IMG/VR virus record: IMGVR_UViG_3300035698_004988 | Coordinates: 1 to 45,961 of that record | DNA: 45,961 nt | Source of the DNA: a virus | Direction: 5' to 3' (one strand) | In this document: positions 17,675 through 24,843 of the stretch, in pieces | Layout of the letters: each line of letters starts with the position of its first letter | How positions within the stretch are numbered: the first letter of the stretch is position 1 | The notes under the pieces: model-generated | Databases searched by the model: none | Seen by the model: the letters and a program-made list of their open reading frames with translations, nothing else | What the model was told of the DNA's origin: nothing | Made by a program: the position numbers and the translations under genes

Positions 17675-19232
17675 ATTTATAACTCCTTAACTGTCTACTC
17701 TCAACAGCTTCAGCATTTAAACCTATATCATAAGGATATCTATTTAATTTTTTAGCTCTACCCAACATTTCATCTATTATCATCTTACCTGATAGAGTAC
17801 TATGTGAAGTATTATCTTCTTTATGTTTCGTTTCTTGTTCTCCAATTTCGTACCAGAACTTAATCTGCATAGAGAGAGCATCAATTATATCATCATGAGC
17901 ACCATTAGGAAAAGATAGAAGCTCACGTTCAAGCTCGCCCATACCAGTTCTAATACTTATCCTGCCAGCAGCAAAGTACGGCTGCAATCCGCGAACTCTA
18001 TCAACTTTCGAGCCGGTCATTCCAGTAATAGCTTCTACATAGAATGGCATATTAAGTGTATCTTGTCTTCTCTTAACCCAATATACTAATGTCCTCTGAT
18101 ACGCAATAGCTTCTACCTTAACAACAAGCGGTTTATATGCTCGATAATGATCAAATATTGCATCCACTTGCTCTCCAGGATTCATCCTATCTCTAGTATA
18201 GTGAATAATAAATATACCACCAGTTTCTCTACACATAGCAGTCGTAAGAACAACTGTATAGTCTGGGTCAGATGAACCCTCTTTCTTAGCAGACGCAGGG
18301 TCAACTGATGTACAATAAACCATATCTTTAGAAGCTACAGTTGCATAATACTTAATCCAATCTCTCTTAAACATACTAGCTATACCGCTGAGAGGCGTGT
18401 TTAAGAATAGAGTTGAGAACATATAAGCTCCCATATTCTCCTCTAACTCTTTCAACACTGGCTCATTGTATCTATCCCAAACTATTTTCCCATTCTCTCT
18501 AGCCGAACGAGTTAATATTTTATAGTCAGATGTATTTTCTATGAGCCATCCAAGCAAGTCTCTCTCACACCATCTCGTCCCAATAACAACAATCTTAGAC
18601 TTCTGCGGATGAAGTAGTAGTGGATGAACTAATCTATGAAAACCAATCGCCTTTTCAATATCCATCTGAGTAGGTTGTTGCATAACGCCAGTCATATCAT
18701 CGATCTCAGGACTAACAGTATCGTCCTCTATTATAAGGTCATAATGCCTAGACGTAACAGCTGTTCCAGTTCCTGCAGCTTCAAACGTACCTTCAGGATA
18801 GGCTCCACTTCTTCTAATCGTCAAACAATCCGCAGACCACACGCTATTCTTCTCAGGCAGCAGTTCAGGATATAGAGCTCGTAGAAGCTTATTCTTCTCT
18901 ATCATCTGCTTAATAGACTGTAGTTTTTTCCGAGCATTGCTCATTGAATTTTGAACTATCAATATTCTAATGTTCGGATTATTCAAAGCTAGCCATATCG
19001 GAAAAGCTATAGAACCAAGAGATGATTTAAACCAGTCTCGAGGTAGTATTATAATAACTCTCTTATTATTCTCATCTTGCAAATCATCACAGATAGGCTT
19101 GTGAATGTGAGATGTGAAATCAGAGAATCCAAGTATACCACGAGCGAAGAAGAATAGACTCTCTCTACCTCTCTTCCTGAGATCTTCTATAGTCTTAGGG
19201 TCTAACACAACTTTTTTAACTTCACTTAACAT
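17667..19232 (-). CDS. terL: Terminase large subunit
   Basis: 521 residues. The ATPase domain has a deviant Walker A, LPRDWFKSS at 63-71 (Lys69 in place), Walker B LIIEDD at 166-171 and coupling motif GTRW at 218-221. The nuclease domain has SVDPAS with D311 in an RNase H-like strand, DYTVVL, VKVEAI, and HDDIIDALSM near the C-terminus. It drives DNA into the procapsid and cuts the concatemer. The start at ATG 19232 overlaps the stop of the small membrane protein; the portal follows. Confidence 0.95.
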   Translation of the reverse strand: MLSEVKKVVLDPKTIEDLRKRGRESLFFFARGILGFSDFTSHIHKPICDDLQDENNKRVIIILPRDWFKSSLGSIAFPIWLALNNPNIRILIVQNSMSNARKKLQSIKQMIEKNKLLRALYPELLPEKNSVWSADCLTIRRSGAYPEGTFEAAGTGTAVTSRHYDLIIEDDTVSPEIDDMTGVMQQPTQMDIEKAIGFHRLVHPLLLHPQKSKIVVIGTRWCERDLLGWLIENTSDYKILTRSARENGKIVWDRYNEPVLKELEENMGAYMFSTLFLNTPLSGIASMFKRDWIKYYATVASKDMVYCTSVDPASAKKEGSSDPDYTVVLTTAMCRETGGIFIIHYTRDRMNPGEQVDAIFDHYRAYKPLVVKVEAIAYQRTLVYWVKRRQDTLNMPFYVEAITGMTGSKVDRVRGLQPYFAAGRISIRTGMGELERELLSFPNGAHDDIIDALSMQIKFWYEIGEQETKHKEDNTSHSTLSGKMIIDEMLGRAKKLNRYPYDIGLNAEAVESRQLRSYKYA

Positions 19233-19449
19233 CTAATTTTTTCTCTATCCTCATTAAAGAATCATTGATAGTTTTCATCAACTTCTCATTACCATTCTTA
19301 TACTCATTAAACGTAGTAATATAAACCATCTTAACAATTTCATCTTTATTATGTTTAATCTTTTCTGACATTGAACCCCAAGCTATTAAGCTAGGAGCAA
19401 GTGCTCCAATTAAAATACCAACTAGAAATCGCCACCAACCGTTAGACAT
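19222..19449 (-). CDS. Small membrane protein with coiled-coil tail, holin-like candidate (75 aa)
   Basis: ATG 19449 with AAAGGGG upstream. One hydrophobic segment (FLVGILIGALAPSLIAWG, about 8-25) is followed by a charged helix of about 50 residues (EKIKHNKDEIVKM... LMRIEKKLDVK). One-span proteins next to the terminase genes in podoviruses are often holins or spanins. The position directly before terL supports a lysis role, but no diagnostic motif is present. It overlaps terL by 11 bases. Confidence 0.6.
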   Translation of the reverse strand: MSNGWWRFLVGILIGALAPSLIAWGSMSEKIKHNKDEIVKMVYITTFNEYKNGNEKLMKTINDSLMRIEKKLDVK

Positions 19450-19466
19450 GAAGATTCCCCTTTAAA

Positions 19467-20036
19467 TTACCAGCCGCTAATATCAATGTCCCAATCAGTT
19501 ACATCAGTGTAATCTAAAAGAACGAAGAACACATCATAACCGCTAGCATCAAATGCAATTCTAGACATACCATTATTAGCATTACCGTCTGCAACCTTAA
19601 CTTCAGTAATCCATCTATCAGTAAGTACCATAGTATCTACATAGTAGTAGTTAGCAGTAGATAACTGGTCTCCAGATGTCATAGCAACAGAACCAATTAA
19701 AGATATATCATCATAACTTCTCTTAACACTATCTAAATATCTAGCACCATAGAAATACGCAGTACAACCCATTCCAGCCGAAGCTACTGCTGACGCTCTA
19801 ACTTCTACATTATTCATAGCTTCAGGAATTCTATATGCAAAAGATGGAACATTAGCACCCTTCTTAGTAGTAGCAGTTAAGATAGAATCTGATGCTGTAA
19901 TAGATCTATGATTAACCCAAGGAGCATGCTTTGTAGCTATAGTAACTTTAGTCATTTTTAATTTTTCCTCGAAATATTTACTTAGCCTTTTCTCTCTTCT
20001 ATACCATTTTAAAACAAGCTTATCAATAAATTTCAT
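19467..20036 (-). CDS. Beta-rich virion protein, unknown function (189 or 162 aa)
   Basis: The ATG at 20036 forms an ATGA overlap with the small coiled-coil gene upstream (189 residues). A second ATG at 19955 (MTKVTIATKHAPW) has GAGGA about 10 bases upstream and would give 162 residues, removing a basic helical leader (KFIDKLVLKWYRREKRL). Both may be used. The body is beta-rich, Ala/Ser/Thr/Tyr-rich with WITEVKVADGNANNGMSRIAFD and ends DWDIDISGW, resembling a head or tail decoration protein. No family was recognised. Confidence 0.6.
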   Translation of the reverse strand: MKFIDKLVLKWYRREKRLSKYFEEKLKMTKVTIATKHAPWVNHRSITASDSILTATTKKGANVPSFAYRIPEAMNNVEVRASAVASAGMGCTAYFYGARYLDSVKRSYDDISLIGSVAMTSGDQLSTANYYYVDTMVLTDRWITEVKVADGNANNGMSRIAFDASGYDVFFVLLDYTDVTDWDIDISGW

Positions 20037-20173
20037 TTCGCCAATAACTCTTTCCAATTCATTAGCTTATCTTTTAACTCAGTTATTTCAATATCTTTCT
20101 CTCTGCAATCGTTTTCTAATTTCTTAATTTTATTTTTTAGTTTCCTTTTCTGAGCCTCGCTTATTTCCAGCAT
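20033..20173 (-). CDS. Small coiled-coil protein (46 aa), unknown function
   Basis: ATG 20173 to TGA 20033, a single leucine-zipper-like helix (MLEISEAQKRKLKNK, then KLENDCREKDIEITELKDKL). Its start lies inside the 3-prime end of the preceding gene and its stop overlaps the next start (ATGA). It fills what would otherwise be a gap. In lysis cassettes short coiled coils of this type can be Rz-like, but there is no signal peptide here. Call it a probable small gene. Confidence 0.45.
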   Translation of the reverse strand: MLEISEAQKRKLKNKIKKLENDCREKDIEITELKDKLMNWKELLAK

Positions 20174-20492
20174 CTTTGACACATCCATCACAAAGCTCCT
20201 TAATACCTTCTAGCATATCATCGACCTGACCTACAACAATAGTACTATACATATCATTAACTCTACTCTTAATAATAACAATATCTTCAGTTTTAACTTC
20301 TAACTTCCCACCTTCATATATTCTTAAAGCTAACTTATATCTATAAGCCTTACTCTCCTTAGCAGTACTGTCTGTTTTTAGTCCTGCAAGAAGAGCATTA
20401 GCGCATACATCACTGAGATGTAAAATAATATCACCTTCTTTGATAAGCTCTTTCTTTAAATTAAAAAACGTTTGATTAAAATTAATCTTCAT
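20130..20492 (-). CDS. Conserved small phage protein, unknown function (120 aa)
   Basis: ATG 20492 with GAGAGGAAAAG upstream. The pattern (DVCANALLAGL, then YRYKLALRIYEGGKLEVKTEDIVIIKSRVNDMYSTIVVGQVDDMLEG) matches a small family I know from many phage late operons, in which a helical protein begins with a DxxxNALL motif. The role there is undetermined. The last 14 codons overlap the 46-residue gene. Basic, Lys/Glu-rich C-terminus. Confidence 0.65.
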   Translation of the reverse strand: MKINFNQTFFNLKKELIKEGDIILHLSDVCANALLAGLKTDSTAKESKAYRYKLALRIYEGGKLEVKTEDIVIIKSRVNDMYSTIVVGQVDDMLEGIKELCDGCVKDAGNKRGSEKETKK

Positions 20493-20511
20493 GGCTTTTC
20501 CTCTCTAAACT

Positions 20512-20736
20512 TTACTTAAATAATTCTAAACTCTCGGTTAATGTTTGTATTTGTTTGTTTGCCTTGCTTACTTTTCTTTCCAGTAGCTTATACCATTCTA
20601 GCGGTAGGTTTGCCGCTGTTGTTATGTACCCTTCCAGTAAGAGTATCTCAACCTCGACATCGTCCTTATTGATGATGTCCGTGAAGGTTCGCTCGACCTC
20701 TTTGCTGCTTATTATTTTAGTTGTTAAGTCTGCCAT
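20512..20736 (-). CDS. Small helical protein, unknown function (74 aa)
   Basis: ATG 20736 with GTAGGAG upstream, 8 bases after the fibre-like gene. Mostly helical, with a C-terminal heptad-like stretch (LERKVSKANKQIQTLTESLELF). Together with the upstream fibre-like gene it uses a more mixed third-position base content than its neighbours, suggesting the pair arrived together. A fibre chaperone or attachment factor is possible but not shown. Confidence 0.55.
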   Translation of the reverse strand: MADLTTKIISSKEVERTFTDIINKDDVEVEILLLEGYITTAANLPLEWYKLLERKVSKANKQIQTLTESLELFK

Positions 20737-20744
20737 TGTATCTC

Positions 20745-22940
20745 CTACTTTGCTGTTATTGTTCTAGAACCAACAGTGTCTAGTTCATAATGAACGCCCA
20801 CTGTAGCTACTAAGGCGTCGCCTGCGTAAGCGTCCCCAGTTGACGTAACCCTCTCTATTGTGAATAAAAGTTGGTCTCCAATCGTTACGGAAGACCCATT
20901 ATTGCCTTTTGTGGAACCATCTATAGCCACAACGTCGGAGCGATAACATTTATATTGTGTGTCTATAGCTACATCTGGGCTGTCAATTATAGTTACTGCA
21001 TCTAGGGTTGTGTCGTCCCTAAAAAGAACATACGTAAGCCGCCATTGGACATTGTCAGTGCCACTCGGTGCGGCTATGCCCTGCCAATGAACATGGAAAG
21101 TAAAATTACTTCCCTCTTTGTAGTCATGTTGCATTTCAATAGCACCAGAGGCTTTTTCTCCTATAGCGTACGCCAAGGTGGTTATTCCAGTATCAGCACC
21201 TGCTTCGTCTAGGAAATTGCCCTCGTCAGGCTGCGAAGACGCTGGACGCGACAACACTGCCGCACCCACGTTAATATCTCTCCATACAGTTGCAGTGCCA
21301 TTGAACTCTAGCGTTCCGTCTGCCTCAAATTTGGTGTAGTTAGTATTAGTAGCCCCGTCCCCAATGTGGGTTATACCATTAAGGCTAAGGCCAGTTCCAT
21401 CAGTGGCTATTTGAAAATATGGAGCAGAACCAATATCAACAAGTTTAAAGTAACCATACTTTTTAGACAATCCACTTGGGAAACCATAAACCTGCAATTC
21501 TTTCGTCTCTGCGTCAGCAGAAAGACTAAACAGTTTAACATCGCCTTCGGCAGAATGGTTTAAGTTCAATTCACCAGCACCATCAGTGTAGATGTAACTT
21601 TTACCAGACTGGCAAGTTAAGTGCATAGCCGGACTGTTGTTTTCGTCATATATTAAAAGATGGCCTTCGCCATTACCCTTACCCTTAATCTCAACATAAC
21701 TGTCTGTATTAGCGCCTTCGTCGGTAGTTAAGATTAAGTAGCCATCTGTCCATTTAATCCAACCGTCAGTATTGTCATGTCCAATTGCAATTTGGTCTGA
21801 ATCGTCTGTGGAAGAAACAGCAAACCTATGTGTAGGTGTAGCAGCACCAACCATTACATTGCCTTGTAGGTTGCATAGGTAAATATCCCCGTCAGAACCA
21901 CCGCCTTCGCCTAACGTTGTTGCTCCTGGATTTATTCTTACATCGCCACCATCACCATCACCACCATAATACTTAGCCCTACTTCCAGCGCCAGAAGTTA
22001 AGACTATGTCAGCACCGTCAAAGCCAGAACCGGAAGCTACTACTTTGCCATCCCCACCAGTTACGGTTAAGACATTAACAGCATCGCCTGTTGTTGAGGT
22101 ATCGCCGGTAATTACTGCTTCGCCGCCAACTTCAAAAGTATATGTCGGTGTGGTTGCTGTGCCTATACCTACTGTACCCCGTTTAGTGGCTAATAAAACA
22201 TAACCATCTACAGCACCTCCTTGAGCGCCTGCACCTACTACGCCGCCATCAATATAAATATCACCACCACTGCCAACAAGTCCTGGGGATGTAGCAGTTC
22301 CACCAGGCCCTCCTTCTATATGACCATCGCCGCCAGCATAAGCGTCACCGCTACCTTCGCCATCAAGTCCTGTACCGCCTATAAAATCAATGAAGTCGGG
22401 AGCGTCAGGAACTTCAGCGGTTCCATCATCGCCAGTAAAGAAAGCCTTGCCAGTGGTTATAGTAAGGTCGCTTGCAACAGTTAAAGTGTCATTTGTGTTA
22501 ACAGCACCCATCATGCTAATACCACCGCTAGGTGCGTTTATTGAGATAAGGCCCACAGTCTGAGCAATTGTTACGTTATCACGGGATTGAGTAATACTAA
22601 ATGTCGGGTCAGAAGCAACCGCACCTTGTATCATACTAAAGACACCGGCATTGACTGAAGCTGAACCCATCGTTAGGTTGTCTATACCTGTTAAATCACC
22701 AACATTAACCAAGTTCTGATTATTTAAATCGACAACAGTAGTAGCACCAGCATATGGAACATAAGAATCAGTAACAAAACTCTCAAGTGCGAATGTACCG
22801 CTAGCATCAGGAAATGTGAACAGTCTATGTGCAGTTAATGAACTACATTCAAAAACCGCATCATAAATCCCATCCTCATCTCGGATCTTAAAATGATTAT
22901 CTTTAAAAATCGATTTGTCTAGTCTTCGTTCTAAGCTCAT
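20745..22940 (-). CDS. Tail-fibre-like protein (731 aa)
   Basis: ATG 22940 (weak ribosome binding site). The N-terminus holds FTFPDASGTFAL then SYVPYAGATTVVDLNNQNL, a module repeated in phage fibres. The middle is Gly/Asp-rich (GGDGDGGDVRINPG and related segments at about 210-350), a repetitive collagen- or helix-like shaft. The C-terminal 190 residues (WRDINVGAAVLSRPASSQPD, then EMQHDYKEGSNFTFHVHW) form a conserved beta head domain found on many metagenomic phage fibres. Expression next to the small terminase, away from the other tail genes, and a more GC-rich codon mix than its neighbours suggest acquisition by transfer. Confidence 0.75.
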   Translation of the reverse strand: MSLERRLDKSIFKDNHFKIRDEDGIYDAVFECSSLTAHRLFTFPDASGTFALESFVTDSYVPYAGATTVVDLNNQNLVNVGDLTGIDNLTMGSASVNAGVFSMIQGAVASDPTFSITQSRDNVTIAQTVGLISINAPSGGISMMGAVNTNDTLTVASDLTITTGKAFFTGDDGTAEVPDAPDFIDFIGGTGLDGEGSGDAYAGGDGHIEGGPGGTATSPGLVGSGGDIYIDGGVVGAGAQGGAVDGYVLLATKRGTVGIGTATTPTYTFEVGGEAVITGDTSTTGDAVNVLTVTGGDGKVVASGSGFDGADIVLTSGAGSRAKYYGGDGDGGDVRINPGATTLGEGGGSDGDIYLCNLQGNVMVGAATPTHRFAVSSTDDSDQIAIGHDNTDGWIKWTDGYLILTTDEGANTDSYVEIKGKGNGEGHLLIYDENNSPAMHLTCQSGKSYIYTDGAGELNLNHSAEGDVKLFSLSADAETKELQVYGFPSGLSKKYGYFKLVDIGSAPYFQIATDGTGLSLNGITHIGDGATNTNYTKFEADGTLEFNGTATVWRDINVGAAVLSRPASSQPDEGNFLDEAGADTGITTLAYAIGEKASGAIEMQHDYKEGSNFTFHVHWQGIAAPSGTDNVQWRLTYVLFRDDTTLDAVTIIDSPDVAIDTQYKCYRSDVVAIDGSTKGNNGSSVTIGDQLLFTIERVTSTGDAYAGDALVATVGVHYELDTVGSRTITAK

Positions 22941-22977
22941 AATATAATCGGCCTACTGCCGCTCGCTTCGCTCGCTC

Positions 22978-23017
22978 TCGGTGCTTCGCACCTCACAACG
23001 GGTTTTCCTTGGTAAAC
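22978..23017 (-). repeat. Fold-back repeat block, copy C
   Basis: Minus-strand text GTTTACCAAGGAAAACCCGTT then GTGAGGTGCGAAGCACCGA, near-identical to block A at 6422-6464. GGTGC-TTC-GCACC forms a hairpin and a GCGAGCGAAGCGAGC palindrome follows before the fibre gene start at 22940. Confidence 0.75.
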
Positions 23018-23111
23018 GAACCGGTTGAATTTTTATTAACTTGTAAATGAGCAACATATTCATTGTGTGAATATGAAGAGACCGGTTTACCAAGTCGGAC
23101 TGATACCCGTT
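22997..23111. repeat. Long fold-back element enclosing the 21-bp palindrome
   Basis: Left arm 22997-23025 (AACGGGT, CTTGGTAAAC, CCGGT) pairs with right arm 23081-23111 (ACCGG, GTTTACCAAG, ACCCGTT). The 21-bp palindrome at 23055-23075 is in the loop. The element fills the gap between the small terminase and fibre genes; as RNA it would make a long stem capped by a second hairpin. Confidence 0.65.
23055..23075. repeat. 21-bp palindrome family, site 3
   Basis: CATATTCA-TTGTG-TGAATATG, with perfect 8-bp arms and a loop sequence different from other sites. It lies in the loop of the larger fold-back between terS and the fibre gene. Confidence 0.85.
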
Positions 23112-23115
23112 AGAA

Positions 23116-23676
23116 TCAGCTGCCCGTAATAGTTCCGGTCTCTTCAAGTTTCTCCTCATTGATATCTGACCCGACGGATTTTTCATTCTCGATAATTGCA
23201 GGTTGAGCAGAGAGGTCTAGAGATTCTTTAAGATTATTTAAATCAGTCGCATTGATTATTATTTGAGTTTTGTTCCCGACATCTCCGCTCAATTTTTGTT
23301 CTTTGGGATATCCAGTCCGATCAAGAATTTCAGTCGCGCCTTTCAATGAGATCTTCTCGTCGTTAGAAGAGAGAGTGCCGATCAGTTTATTGGCAGCGGA
23401 TATTGCCGCTTCTTGTAGGACGGTTTTTACTTCATCAATTTCAGCACTTGCATGTTCCGCTTGAACTTCCTCTATCTTATCCCGCCGAATGGCAAGTTGA
23501 TGCTGGAAGGATGGAGAGTTGATGACGATGTTTATGTAAGTTTTAGACATGCCGACTAGTTTTGAAATCTCTTTCGGCATTATTCCAGCGACGCAATAGT
23601 CGAGTATCTTGTAATGCCGAGGCGTCATTTTTACAATGCTAATGTTGTTTTTATATTTTGTGTTTAGTTGGTTCAT
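23116..23676 (-). CDS. terS: Terminase small subunit-like DNA-binding protein
   Basis: 186 residues from ATG 23676; an upstream in-frame TTG at 23772 is rejected because it would sit on the -10 of the late promoter. A helix-turn-helix is visible at about 15-50 (TPRHYKILDYCVAGIMPKEISKLVGMSKTYINI, spread over two helices and a turn). A coiled central region (IRRDKIEEVQAEHASAEIDEVKTVLQEAA) would oligomerise, and the C-terminus is acidic, as expected for contact with the large subunit. Recognises phage DNA and starts packaging. It is the first gene of the left arm, far from terL, with six genes between. Confidence 0.7.
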   Translation of the reverse strand: MNQLNTKYKNNISIVKMTPRHYKILDYCVAGIMPKEISKLVGMSKTYINIVINSPSFQHQLAIRRDKIEEVQAEHASAEIDEVKTVLQEAAISAANKLIGTLSSNDEKISLKGATEILDRTGYPKEQKLSGDVGNKTQIIINATDLNNLKESLDLSAQPAIIENEKSVGSDINEEKLEETGTITGS

Positions 23677-23761
23677 GATAAATGGTAATCGGCAATTCCA
23701 GAAATTAAAAATCGATCGGTTCGATGACTGTTTATATGGATATAAGGCTGTTTGAGGAGAT

Positions 23762-23792
23762 ATTATAGACAATTATTTTTTGTACAAAAAAT
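23762..23792 (-). promoter_or_regulatory. Candidate late promoter with 18-bp palindromic operator
   Basis: TATAAT at 23767-23762 (minus strand) lies about 85 bases before the terS start. The -35 position has no good hexamer; instead a perfect 18-bp palindrome, ATTTTTTGTACAAAAAAT, covers 23775-23792. A strong -10 with a palindrome over the -35 suggests control by an activator or repressor. The same TTGTCTATAATAT text occurs at the candidate promoter near 27,420. Confidence 0.5.
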
Positions 23793-23848
23793 GAGGACAA
23801 TCTAAAAATCACAAAAATCTTCTGAGAGGGTCTACTACACCACCGCCA

Positions 23849-23861
23849 CCCCCAGTGGGGG
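23849..23861. repeat. GC hairpin in the divergent control region
   Basis: CCCCC-AGT-GGGGG followed by GTTT on the plus strand. This is the only strongly GC-rich spot between the two arms. It could insulate the left and right promoters or be part of a replication origin. It has no proper U-tract. Confidence 0.4.
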
Positions 23862-23922
23862 GTTTCCGCTATTTGTGTATCCGCTTTATATTTTAATTCT
23901 CAAATTGTTCGGCTGTCGAATC

Positions 23923-23954
23923 GTTTGACGACTGGATTGTTTGTCGACTGGAAT
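23923..23954. repeat. 16-bp tandem repeat in the control region
   Basis: GTTTGACGACTGGATT followed at once by GTTTGTCGACTGGAAT (14 of 16 identical); a weaker third unit may precede at 23907. It lies about 205-240 bases upstream of the predicted sigma-54 start site, so it could bind an enhancer protein, a phage regulator or an initiator (iteron). Confidence 0.5.
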
Positions 23955-24023
23955 AATTCGAGCGGATCGATTTGTTTGTTAGATGGTTAACAAATAACAC
24001 CGCTGCCCACAATTTGTCAATCG

Positions 24024-24040
24024 CCTGTCAAAATGACAGG
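24024..24040. promoter_or_regulatory. Dyad CCTGTCA-N3-TGACAGG, candidate activator site
   Basis: Perfect 7-bp arms around AAA. Its centre is about 128 bases upstream of the predicted sigma-54 start, the usual distance for a bacterial enhancer-binding protein. The DNA between is AT-rich and gene-free. Confidence 0.5.
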
Positions 24041-24134
24041 TTATATACAAATACCCCATCTTAACAATCGCCATAAACCCTTTACCCACAAGGGGTTATA
24101 TCAATATTTATTTTTGTTTTAATTTATCCGTGTT

Positions 24135-24150
24135 TGGCACGCGGTTTGCT
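24135..24150 (+). promoter_or_regulatory. Sigma-54 (RpoN) promoter for the early arm
   Basis: TGGCACG, four bases, TTGCT: every consensus position of the -24/-12 element is matched, with GG at 24136-24137 and GC at 24148-24149 exactly 10 bases apart between them. It points to the first cassette gene; the expected start is near 24160, 26 bases before the first boxA. Transcription would need host RpoN and an enhancer-binding ATPase. Confidence 0.75.
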
Positions 24151-24185
24151 TATTGTTTATTGGAAACACAATTGATTTTACACCC

Positions 24186-24199
24186 GCTATTTGAAAATT
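24186..24199 (+). promoter_or_regulatory. boxA-like element 1
   Basis: GCTATTTGAAAATT, followed by GAATATATAAT, where the 5-prime stem arm begins. It matches rRNA-leader boxA (GCTCTTTAACA type) in order and in its position immediately before a stem. Confidence 0.55.
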
Positions 24200-24200
24200 G

Positions 24201-24473
24201 AATATATAATTTATTGAGCGCATTTTACAAACCAATTGAAAGTGGTGATAAAATGGACATATTTGAATTAAAACAAAATGCTCGATTGTTAAAAGCAATA
24301 TCGACAGTTAGGCCAATCGTTTTGGATCTGGTAAAAAACGATAATGACGATACTGAAGCGATGAATTGTCTAAAATTATTAGATAGTCTGGACGATATAA
24401 CGACAGATTCGATATTAATGGATATTGAAGATATAAAATAAAACAAACGAATGCGCTCAATAAATTGTATATT
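24201..24473 (+). repeat. Gene-flanking inverted repeat 1 (cassette 1)
   Basis: Arm 24201-24224 (core AATTTATTGAGCGCATT) pairs with 24450-24473 (core AATGCGCTCAATAAATT). 24 pairs with one G-U wobble and no gaps. The only gene inside is at 24253-24441. Confidence 0.9.
24253..24441 (+). CDS. Cassette 1 early protein, unknown function (62 aa)
   Basis: ATG 24253 with AAGTGGTG upstream; a TTG further upstream is inside the stem arm and is rejected. The product is small, acidic and helical (MDIFELKQNARLLKAIS, then LLDSLDDITTDSILMDIEDIK). It is the first gene after the sigma-54 promoter, so it should be made at once on infection. Such genes often target host functions, but nothing here identifies a target. 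Confidence 0.7.
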   Translation: MDIFELKQNARLLKAISTVRPIVLDLVKNDNDDTEAMNCLKLLDSLDDITTDSILMDIEDIK

Positions 24474-24479
24474 AAAAAC

Positions 24480-24493
24480 GCTATTTGACAATT
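24480..24493 (+). promoter_or_regulatory. boxA-like element 2
   Basis: GCTATTTGACAATT, directly before the 5-prime arm of stem 2 and 6 bases after the 3-prime arm of stem 1. It differs from element 1 at one base. Confidence 0.55.
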
Positions 24494-24826
24494 GAATATA
24501 TAATTATTTGAGTGCATCGGAAAACGGAGACTCAATATGAAACATCGAATACTAACTTGCAAAAACCATACAGGCCTACGCTGGAGTTGTAAAGATATTG
24601 CTTGGAGTGATGATCATTATAATCATTCTAGGAATATAATGTTTTGTGGAATACCTTCAGGTAAAGGTATGTATAGTGATAATAGCGGTTTGGATTGTAT
24701 ACTAGTATCAAAAGGAAAAATAATACAAGAATGCACGTGCTCAGCCAAAGACTTAATTATAGCGAGCGAAGATAAACTAGTAACATGTTAAACATATAAT
24801 TGATGCACTCAAATAATTGTATACTC
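24494..24826 (+). repeat. Gene-flanking inverted repeat 2 (cassette 2)
   Basis: Arm 24494-24518 (core AATTATTTGAGTGCATC) pairs with 24802-24826 (core GATGCACTCAAATAATT): 17 perfect pairs, a G-U wobble at the same place as in stem 1, then six more pairs with one mismatch. Four core positions differ from stem 1, all compensated on the other arm. Confidence 0.9.
24537..24791 (+). CDS. Cassette 2 early protein, cysteine-containing, unknown function (84 aa)
   Basis: ATG 24537 with CGGAGA upstream. Cysteines at LTCKN, WSCKD, MFCG, LDC, ECTC and a terminal VTC suggest metal binding or a compact fold, but spacing does not match a named zinc finger. It is otherwise beta-leaning with GKGMYSDNSGLDCILVSKGK. 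It sits alone inside its inverted repeat. I recognise no family. Confidence 0.7.
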   Translation: MKHRILTCKNHTGLRWSCKDIAWSDDHYNHSRNIMFCGIPSGKGMYSDNSGLDCILVSKGKIIQECTCSAKDLIIASEDKLVTC

Positions 24827-24829
24827 AAA

Positions 24830-24843
24830 GTTCTTTGACAACT
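24830..24843 (+). promoter_or_regulatory. boxA-like element 3
   Basis: GTTCTTTGACAACT, the closest of the three to the bacterial rRNA leader form, followed at once by GAATA and the 5-prime arm of stem 3. Confidence 0.55.

Noticed and set aside
22953-23186. 77-codon frame over the end of terS and the fold-back repeat
   Set aside because: It is coded by repeat DNA and the complement of palindromes; composition is low-complexity (ESERSERQ end) and it overlaps terS.
24186-24210. TTGACA/TATAAT pairs in the boxA regions as sigma-70 promoters
   Set aside because: TTGACA and TATAAT in cassette 2 are only 8 bases apart, and cassette 1 lacks a TTGACA; spacing excludes normal promoter use. The boxA plus stem reading fits better.
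24214-24252. TTG start for cassette 1 gene at 24214
   Set aside because: It would begin translation inside the 5-prime stem arm without a ribosome binding site; ATG 24253 has one and lies outside the stem.
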